64,000 bases of DNA from Synanceia verrucosa (GCA_029721515.1 CM056565.1:2566242-2630241); one strand, 5' to 3'; positions 34,290-47,180 are shown, counted from the stretch's first letter. Translations and numbers: made by a program. Notes: generated from the letters alone by a model not told the origin.

Positions 34290-36245
34290 CTCATCATCCA
34301 CATTACTCATAAGTGACTTTAACATTTAGACTGAATCCCATAACTGTCAAGCCACAATTGATTTTCTGGACATTTTCAACAGTTCTAATTTTACCCAACA
34401 TGTCACTTTCCCTATCCACACCTGCGGGCACATTTTGGACTTGGTTTGCTCCACTGGCCTCCATATTGACACCATCTCACGCACTGACCTCTCATCTCTT
34501 TTTTTCACATTAACATCCCCAGCCCCTAACAGAACCTTTCTTGAACCATATTCTTCTATAACCTCAAGTCTCTCTGTCCCAGCACCCTTTCCACCCACAT
34601 ATCCAACACCATCTCCACGTCCATCCTTCCTGTAGAGCCAACCACTGATGACTTGGTCACACACCATCTCCACCATCAACAAACTGTGATTTAAGTGCAA
34701 TAACCTTCTGGACTTTTTCGAATCCAAAATTGATAACAATCACCTACAGCTTTCCTCCACAACAATCTCTCCCTGTTCTGCATCCTGTCCCCTCTGACAT
34801 CCCACAACACACCCTTGCCTCATTCTCACCCATAACAACCTCTGACCTTTAGAAACATTTTTCAAAAATCAAACTCTCTACTTGCTTCTTGGATCCTATC
34901 CCATCGTCACTCGTCAAATCATGTCTCCTCACACCACTTCTCCTTGCCATCATCAACTCATCACTCTCCTCTGGTACTGTTCCCTCTGCCTTCAAACTTG
35001 CTGCCATCACACCCATACTCAAAAAACTGGATCATGAAAACCCAGACAATTTCCACCCCATCTCCAATCTCCCATTCATTTAAAAAAATCTGGGATGTTC
35101 TGTCATCTGTCAGCTTCACCATTCCTGTAAATTATTTGATACAATTCAATCTGGACTCTGCACCCATCACAGCACCGAAACAACACTAATTAAAGTCACC
35201 AATGACCCCCTGCTAACTTCAGACTCTGGCTCCCTGTCCATGATCCTCCTTCTCGACCTCAGCGCTGCTTTCAACACAATTGACCACTCAGTCCTCCTCC
35301 ACCGTTTACAGTGTAACATCTGCTTAACTGGTTCAGCTCTCTCCTGCACCACATCCTACCTCACCAACAGATTTTAACACATCTCCATAAACAACTGCAA
35401 ATCCTGTACCATCCCAGTAACACATGGTGTCCCTCAAGGCTAGCTGTTTGGTCTCATCCATTTCATCCTCTACCTGCCACCCCTCATAAACATCATTCGC
35501 CACCATGGACTCCATTTTCAGTGCTACGCTGACGACACACAACTCTACTTATCCATGAAAACAATCACCCCTGCCACATTCGCCAGCCTCAATGGATGAC
35601 CACCAACTTCCTCAAACTCAACGGCAAAAAATCTGAAATCATCATCATTGCTCCCAAATCCCCCCTCCCCTCCACCCATGACTTCACACTTCAGTGTGCC
35701 CATAGTTCCCTCCAAAAACCCTGGATTCATTTTTGATCCCCACCCTTCTTCCACCTCCACAACATTGTGTCCCTCTAATTCTGCCGCTCTGGTCCATGCC
35801 TTCATTTCCTCCAGAATTGATTATTACAATAGCCTCCTCTACGGTCTTCCCTCCACTCACCTACAAAAACTTCAATATGTACAGGCTGCCCAGTTTCTCA
35901 CCCACACCCACTCCAGAGACCACGTCACCCCTGTCCTCCAGCAGCTCCACTGGCTCCCCATAAAACAGCGCATCCACTTCAAGATCCTGCTCATCACCTA
36001 CAGATCCCTCAATAACCTGCCCCCCCATACCTCAGGGACCTTCTGCAGCTCTACCACCCCTCCCACCACCTCCGATCGTCTCACTCCAACATCCTCACTC
36101 CCATCACTAAATTCAGGCATCGTACTAAAAAATGTACCTCTTTAAACAAGTATTTAACCTCATTAACATTTCACCTGTTCTTCTGTCTGTCTTATGTTTT
36201 ACTCAGTAAAACCTCGCTACATAAAACTGATGTATTATTATTAGC
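34290..36245 (+). mobile_element. L2/Maui-type LINE, 5'-truncated
   Basis: Non-LTR retrotransposon with the end of the endonuclease, the RT domain and the C-terminal region in L2 order. It ends near 36245 with ATGTATTATTATTAG, as L2 elements often do. The 5' end falls in the endonuclease. Target duplications were not resolved. Confidence 0.8.
34300..36145 (+). pseudogene. L2 LINE endonuclease/reverse transcriptase, disrupted
   Basis: Endonuclease end: SDFNI near 34310, then NFTQHVTFPIHTCGHILDLV and CSTGLHIDTISRTDLSS (34390-34500). RT: MDPIPSSLVKSCL (34889), PDNFHPISNLPFI (35040), MILLLDLSAAFNTIDHSVLL (35240), THGVPQG followed by a stop (35422-35443), and CYADDTQLYLSM with YADD at 35525-35536. 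C-terminal region: HAFISSRIDYYNSLLYGLP (35800), then HVTPVLQQLHWLPIKQRIHF and LLITYRSLNNLPPH. Stops and frameshifts occur throughout, e.g. near 34330, 35380, 35443 and 35600. The metal-binding motif survives, but the frame does not. Confidence 0.9.
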
Positions 36246-36978
36246 CTGTCCATTCACCATCTCATACCTCATAATGCGTGTTATGGCAAAGTGGCATCTC
36301 TGTCATTATGTGAAGAGCATATATTAGAGCCTTCCATGTGAAAAGACAACTGTAGTGTATCATTGTGATGACGGAGAGACATTGTGCAGCTCAAGTCACT
36401 TTTCCATCAGCTCATGGCAGCACTTGTTAATCTGCTTTGTTCAACACATAGATGGAAAACATGAATGCGTACTCATAACACACTTCTTAATCTCTAATAC
36501 TAACATTCATCTCCTGTCCATGTGATCATATTTGCATTGTGAAATTAATTAATAACAAAATAAAGAAAATTTGTCACATCCGTTATGATTTCCATCTTGT
36601 GGCTTTTTTTGTTGTCATATTTGCAAAGCTCTGGTTGTTGCTTTATTTGATTTGATGTCAGTTATTATTAGGACATTTAGTTATTCATTTGAGAATATGC
36701 CATTGTGTGTTAAGGACACATTTTATTGTGGCTCTATTTCAGACCAACTTTTTACTGACTGATCTCTTTTTATCAAGGTACACATGAAACACTGAATCAA
36801 ATATAATAAAGAGTAGGGATACCGCTGTCACAAGCAGATGTTTGTTACTGGGGTAATGTTGCTATTCTTTAGGATTTATAGTGCACTGGTTGGTAACATT
36901 TCTGTTTTATTGACAATAATGATTCAAGGCTTTGATGGCTCAGGAATCACTTATTCTCATCACAGTGGAACATTAGTC
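36246..36978. other. Non-coding, unassigned
   Basis: Nothing recognised. Confidence 0.4.
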
Positions 36979-36986
36979 TTGTCAAT

Positions 36987-37647
36987 TAAGGATGCTCCAT
37001 ATCGGCTTATTTGCAGATATCTGATGTGCCAATATTGTCCAACTTTTCATTTCCAATTCCACTATCAATGGATATGCACAGCTTTATACACCAAAACTAT
37101 ATCTCCTGTTGTGTAATTAACACATTATGACTCATTTTATTGTGATGCCTCCCATTCATAAATGCAATATGGCTCCAAATGGAAACATTCTCTGTGCAAA
37201 ATAAGACACCAACTTCAACTGTTTTTATTAAAGTAAAACTATTATTTTGGGAAACTGAATGACCAAGTTCTGAATGGCCATATTTAACATATTTTTACAT
37301 CCTTATAGTTTTTGTATATAGTTATTTTGTTGATATTGTTGGATTTGCACTATGTTGAATCACACTGGGAAATAATTCAAACCAGAGACATAATGTTAGT
37401 CAGGCACTGGACAAACTAGCTCGTTAGCCACAGCTAGAGATCCACTTATTGTTCTTGTTGTTGTCATAACATGTCATCAAGCATGCCAGTAAACATTTCA
37501 TGCTGCATTCAGGAAGGCTCGGAAATGCTGAAGCCTACAGCAGTTAAACATCGGTTATAAAAAACTGAAAACAACATTTCCCCATATTAGATTTTATGTT
37601 ACTATCAGTCCATAATATCAGAGGGACAATATTATTGGACATCCCTG
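36987..37647. mobile_element. Non-autonomous hAT element
   Basis: Left end TAAGGATGCTCCATATCGG with further CGATAT-type motifs, right end ATAATATTATTGGACATCCC. This is the start and finish of a common fish hAT family. TTGTCAAT (36979-36986) and TTGTGAAC (37648-37655) may be the 8-bp target duplication, with two changes. The part 37220-37640 recurs at 49200-49826. No transposase remains. Confidence 0.7.
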
Positions 37648-37924
37648 TTGTGAACAGCAGCTGAAGAATGGAGACATTATTTGACTTTGCAACATTTTAA
37701 ATGATTTATTCTACACACAGCCTGGTATATTACATGCATATTACTGGAGACCACTTATTGTCTCATTGAATTCAGTCATTCAGATAAGACAGATACAAAT
37801 CACACCTTCCATATTAATGAAATAGAATTAACAATATCAATAATATTAATAACAACAGTCACTAAGCAGTAAACTGTGGGTTCTTCTCTCTATATCAGTG
37901 AATTTAACAGTTGCCATAGGTCAT

Positions 37925-38475
37925 GTGTTGAATAGAGGTTTTGAATAACTTTTGGGAGGGAGTGAGCAAACAGGCAGCTGAGCTTTGGTTCTATTGTGTG
38001 TTATGAATTTTGGTGGATGTACCATACAGGATGCTATTGCAATAAGTGAGTCATGAGGTATTGGAGGTGTGGATGATCAGGGGGCAGTGATGGGCAATGT
38101 TTTTGATGTGAAAGAGTGTTTGTTGTTGACATGCTGTTTGAAGGAGAGGGTTTGACTTCCTGTGGAGCCATCAATGCAGAGAGAGAAATGGTGACAGGAT
38201 AATGACTTCAGGCTAATGGTGGAGATCGTCGCTGTGGAGTCTGAGGAAGTTAGTTTGCGTCCAAACTGTGAGGCAGTTTGTGACTAGTGGGGTAATCAAT
38301 TTGGTGTGACACCTTGAGTGACTGGGGCTGTCTTTACTCATACTGATGAACTGCTGTTGGTCAGACAGGTACGATTTGACCCAGGAGAGGGACAGTGCCA
38401 GAGTGATGTTGAAGGAGCGGTCATCAGAGGGAAGGTTAATTGCAAAGGCCAGGTTTTAGGACCAGATTTTGTTAG
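37925..38475 (-). pseudogene. Decayed L2-like LINE fragment
   Basis: On the minus strand a reading SWVKSYLSDQQQFIS near 38390-38345 matches the RT segment usually followed by the GVPQGS motif. Near 38150 it reads LSFKQHVNN, and near 38040-37970 CNSILYGTSTKI and SSAACLLT, matching the L2 C-terminal region. The catalytic part between is missing and stops are frequent. Identification rests on these short pieces. Confidence 0.5.
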
Positions 38476-38526
38476 TCAGCAATTCCACCACTGCAACCAT
38501 TAGGTTGTGGTTTGTTTAGGGGTTAA

Positions 38527-38996
38527 CTCATTGAGTGCCAGCCCTTTTATATAACAGAGAGTGCCTTGTGTCAGCATTTTTGCCCATTTGGAGTCATATT
38601 TCTAGACCCACAGAATATTTGTACTATGACTCTGAAAACACTGAATAGCTCAAATAAAAAAAAATCATGAAAAAATGTTTGTTTTTACCTTGTTCCATTC
38701 TTGTTTTATCAGAGATAGAGTAGAGACCACTTTCACCAAAATCACCACTTTTTGTCCAGATACTGTTTTGTTCTCTAATCTCAATCGTCTTCACTTCCTG
38801 TTTTGATCTCTGTGGCGTATACCATCTATTTATGTCCTGACTACAAATCCCAGAAGCCCCAACATTTCTCAGAGGCTGTGTGAGAGCACCCTTTTGTGTC
38901 AGCTACTGAGAAATCACTCTGACGTATAAATACGCCTATGGCACTCAAGCGTTGGATTTTAGATGATGTACAAACACGTCAGTGGCACTCAATGAG
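38527..38996. mobile_element. piggyBac-like MITE
   Basis: The ends are a perfect 14-bp inverted repeat, CTCATTGAGTGCCA, flanked by TTAA (38523-38526) and TTAC (38997-39000). A TTAA target is the hallmark of piggyBac elements. Length 470 bp, no coding capacity. A diverged fragment lies at 21935-22015. Confidence 0.8.
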
Positions 38997-39000
38997 TTAC

Positions 39001-39758
39001 CAACTTCAGAGCTACTGCTTTAGCCAGCTTTTTTGTGATTTGGGGAGAATTCATTCCTATATTTAAATGTGTATTTTACCCTTACATTATAGCCTGGTTA
39101 AAGTTCATTTATAAAACAATTTGTTTATCTTTTATAAGATAATGTACAAAAACATAACTCATTACCTTTCATTACAACTAGCACACCTGGAGCCACTTCC
39201 TGTCAGCTAAGAACAGGAAACTGAGGCTACAGTTCACACAGGATCACCACAACTGGACAGTAGAAGATGGAGAAACGTTGCCTGGTCTGACCAGTCTCCA
39301 TTTCAGCTGAACATTCAGATGGTAGATGGTCAGAGTTTGGAGTAAACACCATGAAATCATGGATCCATCCTGCCTTGTGTCAACAGTTCAGGCTGCTGTT
39401 GGTGGTGTAATCTAGTTCATTGGCTGCGATACTTTGTAATTACTCTGTAATTGTCATTGTGTAAAATACACACATTTTTTTCAGAGGATTCACATTGTTT
39501 CTAGTGTTGAACCCCATGGATTTACTGCTTCATATACATGTAAATTCCTCACACTTGTAGTTAACGGAACCTATTTGGCAACATATTTCCATGGCAGTGC
39601 GCTACAGGCATTAAATGATATGATGCAGTCAGTGGGTGTTAAAAGGATCAAGTCTCACTCCCCACAATTATCAGATGCAGAGAAGTGATCTTGAAAGAAA
39701 GTTCCAAGAAAAAGGCCAGAAGACAACAGAAACAAATCATCCAATACTGGTGGGGTGA

Positions 39759-39789
<31 letters not shown>

Positions 39790-41278
39790 CATAATTCATT
39801 CATTAATTCACACTACATCAAACTAAACCCACATGTGAGCCCATACTGCATGTGTCTCATCTTACCATAAATACATGCACATTGCAATTATGTTTTATCA
39901 TGTGCTATTCCTACAATATCCATCACATGTCATGACATTATTTTTGGGATATTTGCATTTTGTCCATGAAGCCCACATCCCATTAAGGTGTGCATCCAAT
40001 GGAAACATTTCTTTTGTTGTTGTCTTTAATAAGCAAACCTTTAATCATATTCAGTTCAAGAGCATGTGAATCATTAGGGGGTGATGCTAACCTATTCAGT
40101 GGCTGAAATCTGAATGAGATGAGGGTTGTACTCCTGGAGCCAAAGCTACTGACGACATAGCATTAAACATTAACTCAATTGATCCACAGTGTAAACAAAG
40201 TCTCCCGGCGACATCTAATTGCAGAGAAACAAGTGTCATATATTTTTAATGATTCACGCATTACTGTTGGAAAGCACACAGGGAGGAGATTGGAGAAGGT
40301 GTTTGCTCACGGGTACAGTTTCACCTTCCTCCGTTAATGCTTTTGAGAGGCTGTTTTTTTGGATGAAATTTTGTTTGCCATGTGTGCTGAAGCGATAAGG
40401 GAGAATATGTGGCATGTAAAATATTTATCCTTTCATTTTTTTTTCTTGCTACTCTCCTGGGGGATTTAGCTGCTGTGGTATATAGTTCCATAACAATGAC
40501 AACATAAAGAACGTCAAAGCACATTTTCTTTTTAATAAATACACACACATGCTACATATATATATAGCTTCTGGACTAGTTGACTCTATTAGAATATAAC
40601 ATTAATAAATATGTTTTCATTTTTGAATTAGCTTTGAATGAGCCCTCCATACAGGTAACAGGACTAGAGAGGTGGGCAGAGGGTCATTCAGTTGGTGGCA
40701 AACTCAATGTATGCACATGTAGACATTATACATTTTGCTAATGTTAAACTCAACCTGAGAGTGACTAAAGCTGCTATTACTCATTCTTCTCTCCTCTTTC
40801 CTACTCATTTGATGACTATCTAAAGATCAGCAACTGCAGTCTCATATCTTATGACATATCCTTTCATCACACTCAAGTGAAAGTGGCAGCACTCCCACTC
40901 ACATAACATGAATTGGAACTTGGGAGGTTGTTAAATGCTGCCAGGATGACATTAGCTGTCACTGACCATCTTCAATGGAACACAAAGTTGACAACCAATG
41001 AGTAAACAGGAGGGTTACTGAATTCTTACTTAATAAGGGGGCATGAAAAACTCACTTTTCAGTGCTTGTTCTCATCTATTTGAGGTCCTACCAACTGACA
41101 AACTGTGAAATATGATAACCCACTTTTTGTAGGCTGTTTAGATCAATAAGTTAGAATGCCATGTAAGAATTTTTAAGAATTACTACCAATTCAAAAGAAT
41201 TGAAGACTTGTGCATGAATGTGTTATGGACATTCATCTATCAATACATTCTGCTTCTGCACTGATGAGAACGTGTCTG
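39001..41278. other. Non-coding, unassigned
   Basis: No gene. An (AT)n run of about 22 bp lies at 39768-39790. Nothing else recognised. Confidence 0.4.
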
Positions 41279-41557
41279 TTAAAGTGATAGTTCAGAATTT
41301 TGGACATAGGGCCTCATTTCCAAGTGAGCCACAGTGTTGGAGACGTGGAGACAGATTTCAACAAATTTCATTTAGTCCTTCTTGTTGCAGAGTTCACTGG
41401 TGCTAGGCTGACACAAGTCAGTGGTTCTAGTTTAGTCTACCATTAAGAACAATCTTACCCACTCCACAGTGTACGTGAGGCAAATCAGTTATAACACCAG
41501 ACTATTGATGTAAATGTCTGTGTTGATAGAATCCAAAATTCTGAACTATCTCTTTAA
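41279..41557. mobile_element. MITE with 24-bp terminal repeats
   Basis: AAAGTGATAGTTCAGAATTT at the left and AAAGAGATAGTTCAGAATTT on the opposite strand at the right; 23 of 24 bases match. Both ends read TTAA outward, so the target was TA or TTAA and the superfamily (Tc1/mariner or TTAA-type) is not settled. Confidence 0.8.
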
Positions 41558-42110
41558 TGCAATGGCAAGAGCTGTGCGACATTACGATATATATTGTAGT
41601 GCAGTGTAAAAATGTCTACCGTACGATATAAGCCTCCGTTCTTTATATCGTAATTTTAACGTGTAGGCTACTTGGTTAGCTGCCTTGCTAACGTTAAGTT
41701 ACGTTACTCTGGTTGTGGTTTAGACACTCCTCATTCATTTATTAATTCACACGACATCAACCTAAGCCTAAATTGGGATTGTTACAGTAAACCACTGAAA
41801 AAAATATTGGATGAAATGTATTCTTTAGATTCACATATGATGAGTTTATCAGTTTATCAAACAATTTTATAGGAATATTACAAGGTCCAGTTCAAACTCT
41901 GCTGGTTGCTGTTATTTATAAAGAATGACATTGGGGACAACAGTGGGAAATGCATTTGCAGCTCAGAGGAATTAATTTACTGTAGTCATTAGAAATGAAA
42001 ACCCTACTTTGAATCCACTTTGTCATATTAAATTGATCCCCTGACATCTCACACACACTGTGATCCATTATTTTTGAAAGCCTTCCCTCCTGTGTATCGA
42101 TTACACACAA

Positions 42111-42111
42111 A

Positions 42112-42176
<65 letters not shown>
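42111..42176. repeat. (AC)n microsatellite
   Basis: Uninterrupted AC dinucleotides for about 55 bp after a short imperfect lead-in. Confidence 0.95.
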
Positions 42177-44385
42177 CAGTTCTCCCCACCATAGCGCCAC
42201 AAATGTCCCAAGGATGCCATTGACCCTCCTGCCACCACTGAAGTGGAAGTGACTGATGCTGTAACAGAAGCTGTGACAGCGTAAATGGAGCTGTGAGTCT
42301 TTCAGCTGCAAAGCGCTGAGCTTCTGCTACATTATCACCATTTTAAACTGGCGCAGTGATGTCCGAATACCCTGCTCCACTGTCTGTCAGAAAGTTAAAT
42401 AAACTGAGATGATGAACATGCAAGAGCACAAGTCACACTAAGTATGACTTTCTTATTCTATTAGCACACTCCCCCTTAAGTAAGATTTTTCCAGCAGTTT
42501 TGGCAGTGTTCTCTCCACGGTTCCAAAGATTTGTCATGAAAATACAGCAGATGTGTTGCTTTGTGGAAACAGTGAAAGATCAGTGGCCCAGCTCATGTAT
42601 CAAAGCAGCATTTTGTGACTGGTGAAACCAATCTGTTGTGAGCTTGGCAGTGCAGTTCTCGGCTCATTGTCTCAATCACTTCTGGTTGTCACAAACAAAG
42701 TGTGTGGGCAGATTAACAAAAGAAACCTTATGACTGTTTGAGAGCTACATTTGCATACGAACAATGTGTCTTGTTATCAAGCTTATTGCAAAATTATCAA
42801 TATTCCAAGCAAGCTGCTAACATCAGAACAGAAGTATGATTTATGATTTATTAATCCTCAAAGGGAAAATTGTTTGATTTTAAGTGTAATGTTGTATGTT
42901 ATTGTATATTAGAATATCTTCTTTTTTGTGACTGAATAGGAAAGATGATTTGACAGTGAAGTAAAAAACAATTTCCTTATGTCTGATGGTGATCCAGCTG
43001 TTGGAAAATGTTTTGAAAGTGACTGTGGATAATGTATTTTTACTATGACACCAACTCTGCATCTTGCACCTTTTTAGTATCTTACTCAGAAAAAAAAACC
43101 CGATTGACTATACTGTCTTACAGTAAAGCTTGAGCCTTTAGAAGTATCAAATATGTATTTGTGTAGTGATGTTCTCTTAAATATTTATTTTAAGTCCAAC
43201 CAAGATGTTTTCCTTTTAATGAAGTGGTTTTATTACCTAATGAGTGTTTTTGTTAACTGAATCTAAGTGAGTCACTGTGTCGCACCCTGCTGATGCTGCA
43301 TGATACAAGTGTGTAATATTTATGTGACAGCAGGAAAAAAGTTACACGGACATGCTGTCCTCTTCTGGATGTTGACTTCCAGAGGGTGAGGGTTTGGCAC
43401 AGATTCCTTGTACTGTGCCAGATAGTTCCTGAAAAAGCCTTTTGGAAGTGAAGGAAAATGTCCACAATAATCTTCAAGCCAGTCCAGATGACTCGCTTCC
43501 TTGCTCTTCACCTTGACCTGGATGGCAGAGAATCTGAGAATCACAGACAAACCCCACCAGAGGTTTCACTTCCTATACCAGCTCAAAAAGTTTCTTCAGC
43601 AGAACTGCTGTGGAGAGTGGAGCCCAGTCCTTCAGTCCTTCAAATACAGAGACTTTGCCAGGGTCGTCACAGTCATTTAGCCGTTAGCTCCAGTTTGAGA
43701 CACACTAGGCTTTCCATTAGCTACGACATACACCCAAACGTGACAACAGTAAACGCTCAGAGACAGTGTCAGTCGTGTAATGTAAAGTGATGCCAAAGGG
43801 TGTGACAAAGCACCAGTGATGAGCTGAGATGAGAACACGTTGCTCAGTCGCAGTGTTGTACTGTATGGCAACAACTCTGCCCCCTGGGGAGGAGGGGACA
43901 GTTGGGAAGCATCTAAGATTACTGGCTATGACCTTCCTTCTGATTCCCCCTGTATGCCTCAAATGAGAAGGTGATCCTGACTCATCTCACCCTGCCAGCT
44001 CCCTCTTGAAATCCCTTCTCCAGTGGGAGACCTCAGGATTGAAGGTGAAGGACGACTCGCCTCTGGAATAGTACATATGCTGTTTGACACTGGAACTGCT
44101 GGACGCACAAGCACTTCTCACTTCTGGTGGAGCACTTTAAAACAAATGTAGCACACCAAAACACCTTCATCATCACTTTATCATATTACATGTGTTTGAA
44201 TAAATGGGATGCTGTCATTTTACATATTTAATATAATGTGTTTTCTTGTTTGTATTTAAGAGTTTTTGTTGAGTCTTTATGTAGCCCACTGCACAGGAGA
44301 GGATTATCTGTGAAATGAATTGGCTTGATTGTTTACATAATGTGTTTCGGTTCATCTCAAAAGAACGAGCACCCTATTCTCAATG

Positions 44386-44405
44386 CTGTTTTTATTGTTT
44401 TACAG
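44386..44405 (+). promoter_or_regulatory. Splice acceptor of the IgLON exon
   Basis: TGTTTTTATTGTTTTACAG: a T-rich tract ending in AG at 44404-44405, directly before the codon interrupted by the intron (phase 2). Confidence 0.85.
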
Positions 44406-44638
44406 GTGTGCACAGGGGGATGTTGTCACACACACAGCTTGGCTAAACCGGTCAAGTATACTGTATGCTGGAGAAGACAAATGGTCGGTGGATCCCAGAG
44501 TGAGTCTGGTGACCCTTAATCAAGAGGAGTTTACCATCAAGATTGAAAATGTGGACATGACAGATGAGGGGCAGTATGTGTGCGCAGTCCAGACAAGCAG
44601 TCGACCGAGAACCACTTCAGTGCACATCCTTGTCCAAG
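44406..44638 (+). CDS. IgLON cell-adhesion protein, first Ig domain exon (iglon5-like?)
   Basis: One internal exon of a GPI-anchored neuronal adhesion protein of the IgLON family, which pair on neuron surfaces to guide neurite growth and synapse formation. The 77 complete codons start at the first Ig-domain Cys (44407-44409). They read CAQGDVVTHTAWLNRSSILY, then AGEDKWSVDPRVSL, QEEFTIKIENVDMTDEGQYV and CAVQTSSRPRTTSVHILVQ. AWLNR, the DKWSxDPRV strand and DEGxYxC are family hallmarks; the two Cys form the domain disulphide and NRS is an N-glycosylation site. The exon enters in phase 2 and leaves in phase 1, and its 233 nt fits the exon that carries Ig1 in this family. Signal-peptide and Ig2/Ig3 exons are not in the window. 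EEF and ILYAG favour IGLON5, but NEGR1 or OPCML cannot be excluded. There are no stops or frameshifts. Confidence 0.92.
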
Positions 44639-44644
44639 GTAACA
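44639..44644 (+). promoter_or_regulatory. Splice donor of the IgLON exon
   Basis: CAAG|GTAACA, close to the vertebrate donor consensus, follows the last full codon plus one base. Confidence 0.8.
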
Positions 44645-44697
44645 TTTACATACTGCATACCTTCTACACTGGTGCAGCTACAACTACTATATAACTA

Positions 44698-44716
44698 ATA
44701 TATGTATATATATACG

Positions 44717-44755
<39 letters not shown>

Positions 44756-44757
44756 CG

Positions 44758-44793
<36 letters not shown>

Positions 44794-44797
44794 TATA

Positions 44798-44853
<56 letters not shown>

Positions 44854-44878
44854 GTATATATATATACACACACACACC
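44698..44878. repeat. Long compound (AT)n microsatellite
   Basis: About 180 bp of TA repeats with scattered C and G, ending in (AC)n. It starts 60 bp after the IgLON splice donor. It can form cruciforms. Tyr/Ile-repeat open frames over it are artefacts. Confidence 0.95.
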
Positions 44879-44892
44879 AACCCAGTGTGAAG

Positions 44893-45096
44893 TTTAGTAA
44901 TTATTGTTGTTATCCATGAATTTTACTGTTTTACTAAAAAGTAGAAAAAATAGCAGGAAATTATAATGTAATATATTATTTTAATGTAATATAATAATTA
45001 CCTTTCAGCAACAATGCTAGCAATACTGTTGATTTAGGGCAGTATTGGTGAACACTTTACACTGGGTGGTAGTCTAACAAATTTGTGAAGCACTAT
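44893..45096 (-). mobile_element. Tc1/mariner relic (copy C)
   Basis: The minus strand from 45096 reads TAGTGCTTCACAAATTTGTT and then ACTGCCCTAAATCAACA, matching the ends of the relics at 5851 and 62568. Only the terminal 200 bp remain. Confidence 0.6.
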
Positions 45097-47058
45097 ATTA
45101 TTAGCAATGAATCTGTGTCTTGTAGTCTCAGACAGGCATGTGTCTCATGACGTTGTAAAAAAAAAAAAAAACTTCCTATTGACTTTCAGCATATCCAAGC
45201 CCTCTAATATCCATGTCAACCTGTGATTATACACACGCTCATACAAATTTTTTATTCCTATACTTTCCTACACTGTATGGTTGATGGTCATGTTATTCCT
45301 GAGCTCCAGCACATGAGGGCAAAAGTAGACAAACCAGAGAGCAAAGACAGAAGTGTGCTCTCTCTCTCTCTGGATCCTCATTTCCTCATTCATTGCTCCA
45401 CTGGAGCAACTGGGGGCTAAATGCTCAAGGAGAGGGAGGGGAGTGTGGTCCTCACTCACAGCATTAGCTGAGGTTAATGGGGAAAACCAGATGTTAAGAT
45501 CCTTTGGCTAAAAACGCTTGGAGATACATGGCACAGTGAGGTGCCCAGTTTATCAGATCCATATAGCATAAAGTGCTGCTCATAAAATGCCATTCTCAGC
45601 CTCATAAGATAATATCAGCCTAATGCTGCTCATGCTCTCACTTTTCTTTGTAACTTGAACCAAACAAGAACAATGCACCAATACAGACATCGAGTGCATC
45701 CCAAGCAACACTGTTAACTAGTTTTAGCAGTCATTTATTTAAAACTTATCTTATCTAAAACTGATCAGAACTTTTAATGTGTGATAAGGATAATACAACT
45801 GGATACTGTCAAAAATATCAGCATTCTGGAAAGTTGAGAGATGCTTGTTTTTATTCTGATCCTCAAGCAACACCTTTGATTGAGACAACAGAGAAGAAAC
45901 TAGTTAGTTTCTTTTTTCATGGTTAGAAAAGTTTACACCTCTATTGAAGGAACAGATAACAAGCTATTATATTTTATAACTTCTAACAAACAAAATCAAA
46001 ACATCTTATCAACTGCTGACAGGATACAACATAATTTAACGATGACAGTTTCACACAAAAAGGATATTTGTACCCCTGGGTTTTGGCTTTAATGGCAGAG
46101 CAAACCAAGGATCACTTGCATGAGGAGAGGATGAATAACATGGTACTGGTACTGTTATCTCCTCTTCTGCTTGCTCATACAGTATTATTGAACCACCTTT
46201 AACTGTCAGACAATCATTCTGCAGGATGCTTATCAGCTTCTGATGGTGAAATTAATCATTTAACAGGGGCTATGCGCCAAACTATTTGTTCATTGTTTTA
46301 CAATTACATTAGTAGTGATACAGTCTAGAGCCTATGATATGAGCACAAGTTTAACTAACTTGGTTATGACTGATCAGTGATTTCAGACCTGGACCATGCA
46401 GCTCACTGTTATGTGTATCCTAAATGTCAGAGAGGGCCGGTGAGAGACACATGGGGCTAGAAGGCCAGTGATGTTTGTTTATGCCACCATATTGGCAGGA
46501 AAATCTGCATCAAAATGAGTGGCGCCGGCAGTGAATTTACACCGTCTGAGTTTTAAATCAGCAGATATGACTATAGCACAAGTAAACTAGAAAGACTATA
46601 TCTTATCATGTCCCAGTATATTTTTCACCAATCTTGAAAAGGCTTAGTAGTTGTAGATGTTTCAAAATCGCTTCTCTCATGAATCATATTAATAGAAATC
46701 GCACAATGCTCTGTTCATTGCTGTAATCACTAGATCAGACATGCAATCAGCACACTAGTAGACATAACGTGCATTGAGTTTTATCTGAATGAAGAATGAA
46801 ACGACTCTGCAGACAAACATTTTTACGTTGTGTTTGCTTGTTGCTGTGTGAGCAACGAGAAGCACCGCAAAATACACACCATACAGTAATACCTTGATCT
46901 AATGTGTTTAATGAAAGTACAACTGTCCAGAATCATAATATAAGCATGCAAATTAAATCAGATATATATTTTAGGGATTGGATTCTGTAGCTACCTGATA
47001 TAAAGTGGTTGCCGCTGGTTCCCACCGCTCTGTTTTCTTATGATTGCTTTCTGCTCGG
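45097..47058. other. Intron-like, unassigned
   Basis: No further IgLON exon was seen. An A-run lies near 45160 and a short (CT)n at 45356-45371. The stretch GCCACCATATTGGCAGGAAA at about 46483 looks like part of a common fish repeat. Confidence 0.4.
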
Positions 47059-47180
47059 TGCCCTGCGATGAGGTGGCGACTTGTCCAGGGTGTACCCTGC
47101 CTTCTGCCCTAAGACAGCTGGGATAGACTCCAGCCCCCCCATGACCCCATGAGGATAAGCAGTAGATGGATGGATAGATG
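47059..47180 (+). mobile_element. tRNA-derived SINE, 3' part
   Basis: GCCCTGCGATGAGGTGGCGA, CAGCTGGGATAGACTCCAGC and a GGATGGAT tail, the same family as 8868-9098. Head and most of the body are missing. Confidence 0.8.

Larger units (their letters stand above)
41558..44405. other. Intron-like DNA upstream of the IgLON exon
   Basis: No gene. It contains an (AC)n microsatellite at 42111-42176. The open frames at 43253-43962 overlap on both strands and show no domain. Sequence from about 44380 is the splice acceptor region of the exon. Confidence 0.4.

Noticed and set aside
44664..44890. Open frames made of Tyr-Ile repeats
   Set aside because: Read-through of the (AT)n microsatellite.
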